A DNA stretch of 64,000 bases from DASPSM01 sp036008465 (GTDB lineage: Bacteria > Planctomycetota > Planctomycetia > Planctomycetales > Planctomycetaceae). This document shows positions 57,206 through 64,000 of this stretch, in pieces. Where the stretch lies: NCBI GenBank assembly GCA_036008465.1, contig DASYNP010000184.1, forward strand, positions 1 to 64,000. Direction: 5' to 3'. Below the pieces are notes generated by a model, which was not told where the DNA came from, made no database searches, and was given only the letters and a program-made list of their open reading frames with translations. Numbering within the stretch: the first letter of the stretch is position 1; each line of letters starts with the position of its first letter. The position numbers and the translations under genes are program-made.

Positions 57206-58243
57206 TTATTTCGCTGGCTTGGCTTGTTCGCGAAGCGGGCCGTCTGTGAGCTGGAGTAGCTGAGCCGCTTGTTCCAAGACGCGTGTGTGCTCTTGGAGCT
57301 TTTGCAGCGTCTCGAATTCTTGTTGCGGATCGACATTTGATCCCTCAATGTAACCTTGTCGCAACTCACCCCACCCTGATTGGCCGGGCATGCCCGCACT
57401 GATGCCCTGATGCTTTTTCAGCTTCGCCAAGTAAACGTTGTCGCCGCACGGCGTGAACTCGCAGTCAGGAGGAAGGGAATTCAAGAAGATGCCGCCGACG
57501 TCCGTTCGATCCTGTCTCGGGTTCCCATCCGCCGACTCCCCGGGCTCGGTCACCCGGACTCTGCCGTCGGTTGTGATTTCAACATTCGATACGCGCTCCG
57601 GGATCTCCAGTCTGGGGGACAAGATCCAATCGCGATTGAGTCCGTGCAAGACCATTCGACCGTGTGCGTCCAAGGTAAATCGGCCGCAACGCGTATAATA
57701 GACTGTAGCCTTCGACTCAATGTCCGCGGGCTCCACGCAGAAGAAGCCTTCACCGACGATGGCCAGATCGAGCGCACGGCCCGTTCGACGGATCTTCCCG
57801 GGGCTCATGTCCATAACGGGCGGAGCCATCGCCGCGCTCACCTGATACGACGACGGAAGAAGTCCCTGCTCCTGGGGCACGACCTCGGAATGTGACGAAC
57901 CGGCAAGCACCGTTGTGAAGGACACGATTTGCCGTTTGTAACCCAGAGTGTCGGCATTCGTGAGATTGGCGACGACGATCCGGCGCGCCCGGTCAGTTGC
58001 CGAAAGCGCTTCACCGATCATGCGTTCCGGATGCGACGCGGCTGCAGTGGCTGGCTGGCGCTTCGCCGGACAAAAAATCGGCGTCTCGATGCGCCTCGGA
58101 GACTCCGCGGAAACGGCTTTGGGCGCAGCCGGAGGAGACGTCGGGGACGAGACTTTCTCACGGCCAGACGGATCCGACGCTTCAACCACGAGAGTCACAC
58201 CGAGGAGCCAGATCGCGAGAATCGCTCGAACGGAGCGCACCAT
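57206..58243 (-). CDS. secreted FlgG-like flagellar basal-body rod protein
   Basis: A 345-residue protein with the FlgF/FlgG pattern: NLTNADTLGYKR at 93-104 (basal-body rod signature), ALDLAIVGEGFFCV at 157-170, YTRCGRFTLDAHGRMV near 183-198, and a C-terminal QGYIEGSNVDPQQEF. Real rod proteins lack a signal peptide because they leave through the flagellar export gate; this one has a hydrophobic N-terminus (AILAIWLLGVTLVV) and a ~50-residue Pro/Ala linker ahead of the rod helix. A single Cys in CGRFT is also unusual. No other flagellar gene is near. AAGGG precedes the ATG. Confidence 0.8.
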   Translation of the reverse strand: MVRSVRAILAIWLLGVTLVVEASDPSGREKVSSPTSPPAAPKAVSAESPRRIETPIFCPAKRQPATAAASHPERMIGEALSATDRARRIVVANLTNADTLGYKRQIVSFTTVLAGSSHSEVVPQEQGLLPSSYQVSAAMAPPVMDMSPGKIRRTGRALDLAIVGEGFFCVEPADIESKATVYYTRCGRFTLDAHGRMVLHGLNRDWILSPRLEIPERVSNVEITTDGRVRVTEPGESADGNPRQDRTDVGGIFLNSLPPDCEFTPCGDNVYLAKLKKHQGISAGMPGQSGWGELRQGYIEGSNVDPQQEFETLQKLQEHTRVLEQAAQLLQLTDGPLREQAKPAK

Positions 58244-58355
58244 AACGGCCCTTTCCGAATTGGGGCGTAAAGAGTCACCTAATCGGCCGTGTCGTCGGCG
58301 CGAAAGCTATCGAAGTCATCTGATTGCAGCAAGATCCCTTCAGATTTGCGGCCCG

Positions 58356-58454
58356 CGCTTCGGGACGGGTGAAGACGGGAAGCCAGCCTAGGATCGTGTC
58401 GGTCAGGAGGTAAGCGTATTCCGACTCGAAGATGCGAAAGCGTGCACAAGTCAT
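58356..58454 (-). pseudogene. N-terminal stump of a REP-associated tyrosine transposase
   Basis: The minus strand reads, from an ATG at 58454, MTCARFRIFESEYAYLLTD followed by TILGWLPVFTRPEA, the characteristic N-terminus of IS200-like REP-associated transposases in planctomycetes and related bacteria. The catalytic HUH and Tyr regions are gone; after 33 codons the sequence is unrelated. The relic lies 76 bases from repeat copy B, consistent with that repeat being the substrate of this transposase type. Confidence 0.5.
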
Positions 58455-58529
58455 GGTGGCCACGATGCTGCGAAGCAGAGCTTCGGGGAAGTGCGGTCCC
58501 AAGCGGAGCTTGGGACCGAGGTGAAAATC

Positions 58530-58623
58530 TCTGTCGCCCCGCTGGGGCTTTCGGAGTTTGAAGGCACCCGTTTCCACGGGCTTACGCCACGTGGCTATGG
58601 GAGTGCCGCCCCTGCCGGGGCTT
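58530..58623 (+). repeat. REP-like repeat, copy B
   Basis: Same element as copies A and C: TCTGTCGCCCCGCTGGGGCT, a variable middle, TTTCCACGGGCTTACGCC, GTGGCTATGGGAGTGCCGCC, CCTGCCGGGGCT. A separate small hairpin (GTCCCAAGC, GGA, GCTTGGGAC; 58496-58516) lies just to its left. Confidence 0.75.
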
Positions 58624-58651
58624 CGGAGAGTGCCACGCGGAGGCGCCGGGA

Positions 58652-59422
58652 TTAGTCGCAAACCCGCAGAAAGTCGATGTGAGACTGCCATTTGAGTGTT
58701 CGTCTCTGGCCGCCAAAGAAGGGCGCGACGCCCTGGATGATGAAGTGAGCTACGTCCTCCAGGCGCTCCGACCCCTGTTCGACGACCGCGATCACGTTGC
58801 TCTGCGTCAGGAGATAGCTGACGAACTGGTCGCTTGACATGGAAATGTCCTGGTCGTGCGTCTCCTTTTGCACGAACGCAAAACCGAACGGCCGGACAAA
58901 CTCCTCGGTCACGGCCGATTGCGATCGGGGCGGCGTTGGATAGCGGGCGAGGTAAACGCTGCCGTGCCACCGGGCAAAGTCGTCCTCGCCGTGGAGTTGG
59001 CCCAGAAAGCCGCTGTTGTAGATCACGAGCCAGCCGTCGTCCCGCAAAACGCGACGCGCCTCGCGGAGAAACGCATCCGGCGCGAACCAATGAAACGCCA
59101 GCCCGACATTGACCAGGTCGAATGACCGATCCGCCAACGGCAGCGACTCGGCCCGCGCCTGCTGATAGGAAATGCCGGGGCCGCCCGTGGCCTGACTCAG
59201 CATTTCCGGCGAGCTGTCGATCCCGACAACCCGGTCGGCCACCCGTGCGATGGCCCGCGTCGACAACCCGGTCCCGCAACCAACATCCAGGGCCGAGGCA
59301 AACCGCGATCGGCCCGTCACCTCGCAAATCCGCCGCACGATCGCCGGATGCAGATCGGGCCTTCCGCGCACATAGCGCTCGGCCGCCGTGGCGTGAATGA
59401 AATAGTTATTCGCTTCGGCCAT
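58652..59422 (-). CDS. class I SAM-dependent methyltransferase
   Basis: 256 residues from ATG 59422. Motif I is ALDVGCGTGLSTRAI near residue 44, motif II is VVGIDSSPEML, then ARAESLPLADRSFDLVNVGLAFHWF (a Methyltransf_11 signature with the FHWF after motif post-I) and EARRVLRDDGWLVIYN. The C-terminal half is divergent. The start fits a divergent promoter shared with the TIR gene (200 bases between starts). The substrate is unknown; a link to the TIR/FRG operon is possible only by position. Confidence 0.87.
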   Translation of the reverse strand: MAEANNYFIHATAAERYVRGRPDLHPAIVRRICEVTGRSRFASALDVGCGTGLSTRAIARVADRVVGIDSSPEMLSQATGGPGISYQQARAESLPLADRSFDLVNVGLAFHWFAPDAFLREARRVLRDDGWLVIYNSGFLGQLHGEDDFARWHGSVYLARYPTPPRSQSAVTEEFVRPFGFAFVQKETHDQDISMSSDQFVSYLLTQSNVIAVVEQGSERLEDVAHFIIQGVAPFFGGQRRTLKWQSHIDFLRVCD

Positions 59423-59621
59423 CGGACATGATTGTACGATCACCGGCCGGCCGGGAAGCTTGCCTCGAGCGTGGTTTTCTGACCCGCGCAATCACACACG
59501 CAACGCGACGCGTTTTTCATGTACGGGAGGCCGGGACACCCGCCCGGACCCGGCGAGCAATGCGGCAGGGCTGAAGCGCGCCCCCTCGACACGACGATTC
59601 GGCGAATCGATAATTTCGGGC

Positions 59622-61220
59622 ATGAACATCGTCACCGATCCGGTCTTACGCGGCGATTCCCTATGGTTGGCCCTGGAGCGGGCTAAGACAGCCCTCGACG
59701 AGGACAACGGGATCCTGGTAACAAAAGAGCCCGCATACGAACACGGGCTGAATGCGCAAGAAATCAACGCCTTGGCGACCGACGCGCGGCTAAGCGATCG
59801 CCCCGTCTTTGAATTCGACGACCTCGTGCAAGGCGGCGTCCAGACAGATCGCTCACTAAAAGTAAACCACCCTGAGATTGACGAAGCAATAACCCTCACG
59901 ATCTGGAGCAGATTCGGGAGCCCCCAAATCTCGAACAAAAAAATTGCTCGCGTTTTGATGTATTTGGCTGCTTGGCAAGAAAAGCGCGCTAGCCAGTTGC
60001 TGCACTCTTCACCTGTGGCTTCGAGCGGCGGAGTCGGAAAGCGTTTCCGCGTCGCCCTCTCATTCTCTGGCGATCACCGCGCGTTCGTCGAGCAAGTGGC
60101 CCACCACCTCGCCGCAAAGCTCGGGCGCGACCGCGTCCTCTACGATCGCTACTACGAACCGGAATTCGCGAGACTGGACCTGGACACACATCTTCAACGG
60201 CTTTATCACGATGAATCGGAATTGAATGCCGTCTTCCTCTGTTCAGGATACCAGAGCAAAGAGTGGTGCGGCCTCGAATGGCGAGCAATCCGAGATTTGA
60301 TCAAAAGGCGCAAGGTTGACTCTGTGATGCCCCTGCGATTCGACATGACCGAAGTCCCTGGCCTTTTTTCCACCGATGGCTATGTCTGGATCGGTGATAG
60401 GTCTCCCACGGACATCGCGGAGGCTATTCTAGAGCGGCTGGACGGGCAGTCTTCCAGCGACGCTTGCACTGATGCGATCCTTATCAAGAGCCCGTCGAGT
60501 GAAACGGCAAGCGGCGTCACGCAAGCGGGGGAGCGGTTCACGTCAACACGCGAAGCCTTTTTGCAGGGGCTTCGCGAGGGTTCATTCGGAGGACTTTCCG
60601 GGGAGAGAGGCGCGATCGCAATTTGCATTGTCCCTGAGAAATCGCCTGAGATCGCGCATGCCAGACTGCAAAACGCGCTAATTCCCCCGCCCGGCGGGAA
60701 CGGCTGGGATCGTGAAATATTTCCGGATTCAGTCGTCTTTTTCCGAGAATGGGCAACGGATCACTCCTCTCCTGTCATTCGCTATGACGCGATGGAAATT
60801 TTCACGAACGGGACGGTGCTTGCAGCCGACAAGTGGTATCTCAGACGGCCGGGTTGGCCAAGGATGAATGACCCACGAGATTATATTTCGTCGACCGATT
60901 TCGAAAAGGTTGTGGTTGATTGGGTCTACCGAGCCGCACCCGGATTGCAGCAGCTCGGCATTAGCGTGCCGTGGCGCGTGGGAGTGTCATTGGTGGACAT
61001 CGAAGGCTTTCATTTGTTGGTCCACTCGCGAGAATTCAGCCAACGGACCTACGGGAAGGACGCCTTGATCTGCGATCCCGTGGTGTTTGACTTACCGAAC
61101 CAATTGGTGACGCCTCAAGCAATCGCGCACGCGCTCCAGCCCTGTTTTGACAGAGCGTGGAGGGCGTTCGGGTTCTCCTGCTCCCTTAATTACGACGCGG
61201 CTGGCCAATGGGTCGTTTGA
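59622..61220 (+). CDS. TIR-domain protein with unknown N- and C-terminal domains
   Basis: 532 residues from ATG 59622; frames further left look non-coding. Residues 1-135 are an alpha/beta region I do not recognise. Residues about 141-272 are a TIR domain: FRVALSFSGDHRAFVEQVA (strand A and BB-loop side), LNAVFLCSGYQSKEWCGLEW with Glu219 as the likely NAD+-cleaving residue, then SVMPLRFD and VWIGDRSPTDIAEAI. Residues about 295-532 form another unrecognised alpha/beta domain (RGAIAICIVPEKSPEIA, WRVGVSLVDIEGFHLLV). Bacterial TIR proteins are anti-phage NADase effectors. The FRG-domain gene follows 43 bases later. Confidence 0.82.
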   Translation: MNIVTDPVLRGDSLWLALERAKTALDEDNGILVTKEPAYEHGLNAQEINALATDARLSDRPVFEFDDLVQGGVQTDRSLKVNHPEIDEAITLTIWSRFGSPQISNKKIARVLMYLAAWQEKRASQLLHSSPVASSGGVGKRFRVALSFSGDHRAFVEQVAHHLAAKLGRDRVLYDRYYEPEFARLDLDTHLQRLYHDESELNAVFLCSGYQSKEWCGLEWRAIRDLIKRRKVDSVMPLRFDMTEVPGLFSTDGYVWIGDRSPTDIAEAILERLDGQSSSDACTDAILIKSPSSETASGVTQAGERFTSTREAFLQGLREGSFGGLSGERGAIAICIVPEKSPEIAHARLQNALIPPPGGNGWDREIFPDSVVFFREWATDHSSPVIRYDAMEIFTNGTVLAADKWYLRRPGWPRMNDPRDYISSTDFEKVVVDWVYRAAPGLQQLGISVPWRVGVSLVDIEGFHLLVHSREFSQRTYGKDALICDPVVFDLPNQLVTPQAIAHALQPCFDRAWRAFGFSCSLNYDAAGQWVV

Positions 61221-61263
61221 GAGGTCAGCGTCGGAGCCCTTGAAACGGGACGGGAGCCCTGAA

Positions 61264-62295
61264 TTGACGACGCAGAGTCAAGCTGGACCAATTGACCCGC
61301 CGATTGTCGCGGTTCTTCCGACCCAAACAGCAGTCGAGTTTCTCGAGAAGCTGCACGAGAGTTCCCTGCTAGAGGGAGAAGAAGTCTTTCCCGGCTTTCG
61401 AGTGCGCCTCTGCTACCGCGGCGTTGCAAGCGTTGGCCACCAGTTGATCCCGGCCGCGCTCCGCGCCGACAAACGATCCGATCTGGAGCAACTCGCCGGA
61501 GTGGCCGCGCGGTATCGCGTCTCTGAGTTGAAAAAAAACACGGATCTCGATCAGCGCAACATTGAGATCTGGTCGCAAATGCACCTCGAATTTGGGGTGC
61601 TGATCGAATTCTGCCGATTCGTGCATGAAAGCGGGCTACCGATGCCACGCCTCAATCCCGCGCTGCGAGAGGTTCTCCGCGACCCGAGCGCGCACTTTGC
61701 TCACGCGCAAGAGTATTTTGAGCCGCCGGCAACAACGCGATGGCCACCTGACGAATTGGTCGACTCCCTTGCTCTGGCGCAGCATTATGAGCTGCCCACG
61801 CGACTCCTCGATTGGACGCGGGACCCATTCATTGCTGCCTACTTTGCGGCCTCACACTCAATTGATCGGCAGGCCTCGGCAGGCAGCGAAGCAGTCCAGG
61901 GCGAGCGCCTCGCAGTCTGGTCGTTCAAGGAGAGTTACGCCGGCTATATCCTAGACAAAAACAAAAAAAGTGTGCTTTGGATGCCGATGCCACCCTATGA
62001 CCAAAACCCAAATCTGGCGGCGCAACGTGGCCTGTTCACACTGTGGCGTCCGGGCGACCAAGCGCAGCTTATCGACCGCAACCCTCTTACCGATATGATT
62101 CATGGCTGGCTGCAGCGCGATTGCCCGAAGGCTGCCGAAGATATTTTCTTCACGCGGATTGAGCTCCCGGCAACCGAGGCGCCCCATCTGCTTCGCCTAC
62201 TGATGCAGAGCGGCTATAACGCCGCAAGGCTGTTTCCGGGTTATTCCGGTGCAGCAAAAGCGGTTAAACAGCAGGCGACCGTTGGCGCTGGGTGA
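61264..62295 (+). CDS. FRG-domain protein
   Basis: About 343 residues. The start is uncertain: TTG 61264 has GGGAG 7 nt upstream and is preferred over TTG 61240 and a TTG inside the TIR gene. The FRG domain (about 45-200) is clear: YRGVASVGHQLIPAALR at 51-67, then QHYELPTRLLDWTRDPFIAAYFA from 173, giving the F/Y-R-G and H-x-x-x-PTRLLDWT motifs. The C-terminal ~140 residues include PNLAAQRGLFTLW and a helical end. The biochemical role of FRG is not settled; the domain recurs beside phage-defence genes. It forms a transcript with the TIR gene. Confidence 0.82.
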   Translation: MTTQSQAGPIDPPIVAVLPTQTAVEFLEKLHESSLLEGEEVFPGFRVRLCYRGVASVGHQLIPAALRADKRSDLEQLAGVAARYRVSELKKNTDLDQRNIEIWSQMHLEFGVLIEFCRFVHESGLPMPRLNPALREVLRDPSAHFAHAQEYFEPPATTRWPPDELVDSLALAQHYELPTRLLDWTRDPFIAAYFAASHSIDRQASAGSEAVQGERLAVWSFKESYAGYILDKNKKSVLWMPMPPYDQNPNLAAQRGLFTLWRPGDQAQLIDRNPLTDMIHGWLQRDCPKAAEDIFFTRIELPATEAPHLLRLLMQSGYNAARLFPGYSGAAKAVKQQATVGAG

Positions 62296-62311
62296 GTTCA
62301 ATGGGAGGGTG

Positions 62312-62344
62312 GCCGGGACAACTTGTTGTTCTTGTTGTCCCGGC
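62312..62344 (+). terminator. hairpin downstream of the TIR/FRG operon
   Basis: An exact 11-bp stem, GCCGGGACAAC (62312-62322) with GTTGTCCCGGC (62334-62344) and an 11-base loop, 17 bases after the FRG stop. It lacks a U-tract, so it may be a weak terminator or mRNA-stabilising hairpin, or a palindromic repeat. GGACAAC recurs nearby (62432, 63032, 63976). Confidence 0.5.
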
Positions 62345-62469
62345 TGAGCAGCAGCAAGAGGCTGCTCAACAAAGCCACAGTTGCTGAAGCGACCAACGCC
62401 GAGCGAGACGCCTCTTGTCGCGAGCGACCCGGACAACAAGGTGAGGCTTTCCGGGCCACACCTAGGTTC

Positions 62470-62585
62470 TCTGTCGCCCCGCTGGGGCTTTGGCTGTCAG
62501 AGCGGCACCGTATTCACGGGCTCACGCCCCGTGGCTATCGGAGTGCCGCCCTCGCGGGGGCTAAGGCCAAAGGCGGTCGGTTCGG
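62470..62585 (+). repeat. REP-like repeat, copy C
   Basis: Third copy in the same orientation: TCTGTCGCCCCGCTGGGGCT, TTGGCTGTCAGAGCGGCACC (closest to copy A), ATTCACGGGCTCACGCCC, GTGGCTATCGGAGTGCCGCC, CTCGCGGGGGCTAAGGCC and a following AGGCGGT. With copy B it brackets the methyltransferase-TIR-FRG block. Confidence 0.75.
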
Positions 62586-63258
62586 CGAAAAAACTGATCT
62601 TGGCGGAATGACGTTTTTATGGCTCAATGGAGAAAGGGGATTTTCGGCCCATCGGTGTCGGTCTGCGCCCGTCGCGGACCCAGCGATAAGAAGCCCGTCT
62701 GTTCGTCCTTGCCGGGAAAGGATCCCCGGCGGGAACGAAAAAAGGATCCCCGGCGGTGATGGGGATCCTTTTTCACTAAGGAGAATAAGGATCCCCGGCA
62801 GCCACGATTCGGGCGCGGCGATCGATCGGGACGCCGGGATGGGACGCGAGCGCCGGGCTCCGAAGAGCCCTCACCCCGGCCCTCTCCGGCTCGACTGAGC
62901 TCGCGACTCGACTGAGCTCGCCGAAGTCCGAAGTCCAGCGGACTGGGAGAGGTGTAAGAGCGGGACGGGACAGATTTCTCTGGGGAGCCGGGACGAAAAC
63001 GGTGGGACGGGACAGATGGGACGAACGATGGGACAACTTCACAAAGGCGAACTTGTCCTATCTCAAGGTATTGCCAGACAGTGTGTTGCGGAGAGACCTA
63101 AGGTGGGACGGGACACGAACGCAGGACGGACTGCCCACCGGACAGAGAATATCCGGTGGGTCGGGACTCTTTGTTTCAATAGGTAGTTGACCCACCGAAG
63201 TAGTTGACCCAGCCCCGGGCAGGCCAGCCCTTTGCCGGAAGGAAACCCCAAGGACGAA
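62586..63258. other. long non-coding, repeat-rich tail
   Basis: About 670 bases with no gene. It holds three copies of AAGGATCCCCGGC (62718, 62742, 62787), a tandem CTCGACTGAGCTCGCGA (62890-62921), GAAGTCC twice (62923-62936), GGGACGGGACA three times (62962, 63004, 63105) and GTAGTTGACCCA twice (63183, 63200). This density of short direct repeats suggests an eroded insertion zone. Confidence 0.6.
62738..62773. terminator. strong bidirectional terminator-like hairpin
   Basis: AAAAAGGATCCCC (62739-62751) pairs exactly with GGGGATCCTTTTT (62761-62773) around a 9-base loop. Each strand ends the stem in a T-run, the form of a bidirectional intrinsic terminator. It uses one of three AAGGATCCCCGGC direct repeats. 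Confidence 0.6.
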
Positions 63259-63753
63259 TCAATCCACGCGCGGCGGTCTTTGATTGCTGTCACGAGGGGC
63301 CGGTTTGACTCGCCTGGCTTGCCACGACATGTATCCGGGTAGGTTCTTAGGTCTTTCCCCGAAGTAGACCCTCATTCCCCCGTTGATCACGTTCCCGGCA
63401 AAGATCCCGATGTATTCGGTGGTGACCTCGCCCTTCTCCAAGGCCTTGCTTACCTTGAACGACAGCACGCCGTCGTCGAATCTGCCGTCTTCGATCTCGA
63501 TCCCAGGCCCGTCCCCGCCGATCAACACTCCCGTGAGTTTGTTGCCGTCGCGCTGTAAGCGCAGCGTCATGACGAGGTTTCGGTTGACCGTCCACTGCCA
63601 CAGTCCCAAATTCCGGTTCGAGGGCCGTCCCTGCGCCGGCGGCCCGCCGGGCAATGGCGGCTGCGCCATCGCGGCCGCGCTGGCGATCGAGATCCCCAGG
63701 ATCGTCAGGAGTATCCGCAGACCCGCTTGCCGACCGATGTGACAGGCACTCAT
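63259..63753 (-). CDS. small secreted hypothetical protein
   Basis: 164 residues from ATG 63753, with GGGAG about 8 nt upstream. A signal peptide (LRILLTILGISIASAAAMAQ) and Pro-rich linker precede a beta-rich domain: LWQWTVNRNLVMTLRLQRDGNKLTG, GPGIEIEDGRFDDGVLSF, GEVTTEYIGIFAGNVINGGMRVYFG. This looks like the small lipocalin-like domain seen in planctomycete exported proteins attached to hydrolases; here it stands alone. Function is unknown. Confidence 0.75.
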   Translation of the reverse strand: MSACHIGRQAGLRILLTILGISIASAAAMAQPPLPGGPPAQGRPSNRNLGLWQWTVNRNLVMTLRLQRDGNKLTGVLIGGDGPGIEIEDGRFDDGVLSFKVSKALEKGEVTTEYIGIFAGNVINGGMRVYFGERPKNLPGYMSWQARRVKPAPRDSNQRPPRVD

Positions 63754-64000
63754 AAAACCACTCCCACTTCGCACGCCTCGGGCGCATTGAATTTGTAGTG
63801 ACACCGAAAGCACGACCACTCCCACACCGGGCTCTTAGCGGGAAATCGAGACAAGTGTGACAACGAAATCCCAATTTTCTTTGAGATTTCGCCGAAGTCG
63901 GCCCGATTTGTCGCGGTCACCGAGCGGTGGCAGTCGACGAGATTGCCCGAATTGGCGAGGGGACTCGAGCGTCGGGACAACTTGTCCCACGTCGATGAGT
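63750..64000 (-). other. open frame running off the right edge, doubtful gene
   Basis: A minus-strand frame ends at 63750 and stays open to the window edge. It contains VDCHRSVTATNRADFG and WSCFRCHYKF, so a CxxCH heme-type motif is present near its end, which is suggestive of a cytochrome tail. It overlaps the next gene's start by 4 bases, as coupled genes do. No start is visible and the composition is not convincing; I cannot decide. Confidence 0.3.

Larger units (their letters stand above)
58244..58651. other. non-coding region with transposase relic and repeat copy B
   Basis: About 408 bases between the FlgG-like gene and the methyltransferase, both on the minus strand. It contains the REP-associated transposase stump (58356-58454) and repeat copy B (58530-58623); the rest shows nothing. 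Confidence 0.6.

Noticed and set aside
58275..59327. Minus-strand frame of 350 codons over the methyltransferase
   Set aside because: It is an alternate frame of the methyltransferase gene; only its last part, the transposase-like stump at 58356-58454, looks real.
58652..59422. Methyltransferase as a DNA-modifying part of the defence operon
   Set aside because: It lacks the catalytic motif IV of DNA methylases (NPPY or PC) and looks like a Methyltransf_11 small-molecule enzyme on the opposite strand.
62718..62799. CRISPR-like spacing of AAGGATCCCCGGC repeats
   Set aside because: Only three 13-base copies with unequal spacing (11 and 32 bases) and one is half of a terminator hairpin; no cas gene is present.

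Overview
The window reads as a piece of a planctomycete chromosome, most likely a Pirellulales-type organism. The lineage marks are a DUF1559 protein with a pseudopilin-type N-terminal methylation signal, a Lpg1974/BBP7-like outer-membrane barrel, a DUF4337 protein, a paired membrane GTPase/DUF697 locus, a redoxin/cytochrome c/copper-monooxygenase-like fusion, a eukaryotic-type Ser/Thr kinase, and many secreted proteins without recognisable domains. The DNA is GC-rich. Genes lie on both strands in short operons. I saw no rRNA, tRNA or CRISPR array.

Layout. 1-6980: small secreted and lipoproteins, a PDZ protein, pyrF and a DUF4337 protein. 7261-12288: a compact NRPS locus, with a stand-alone carrier protein that keeps remnants of an adenylation domain, then a C-A-PCP-TE synthetase whose adenylation domain carries an in-frame palindromic element. 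12429-15723: two M48 metalloproteases on opposite strands around a barstar-like gene and small membrane proteins. 15947-18313: a Ser/Thr kinase fused across one membrane helix to a periplasmic ligand-binding domain. 18418-20252: a frameshifted gene. 20606-24924: an ABC exporter and an ArsR/AHSA1 pair with a likely leaderless promoter. 24940-29135: an antiporter, then a mosaic of gene fragments (FadL tail, HPt domain, 5'-truncated barrel) next to an intact FadL-like porin. 29540-35951: ispH, an HD-GYP response regulator, a large hybrid histidine kinase, and a protein with both metal-binding motifs of class I terpene synthases. 36493-46008: ribB, an integral membrane protein, a methyltransferase, an epimerase, arfB, DinB, a zinc-ribbon protein and a GH51 arabinofuranosidase. 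46241-53251: two coupled GTPases, an ABC-F ATPase, a type III CoA-transferase and a secreted protein with a clear terminator. 53812-58243: the redoxin/cytochrome/monooxygenase-like fusion, a secreted hypothetical and a secreted FlgG-like protein.

58350-62600 is the most accessory-looking part. A truncated REP-associated transposase remnant and direct copies of a ~95-bp repeat flank a methyltransferase and a two-gene TIR + FRG-domain operon. TIR domains are established NAD+-cleaving effectors in bacterial anti-phage immunity, and FRG domains recur in defence neighbourhoods, so this operon is the best candidate here for an undescribed defence system. 62300-63250 is non-coding and repeat-rich, and the window ends with a small secreted protein.

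Functional calls come from motifs read by eye, with no database search. Starts that differ from the longest possible frame were moved because of ribosome-binding sites, signal peptides or family length, and each entry says so.
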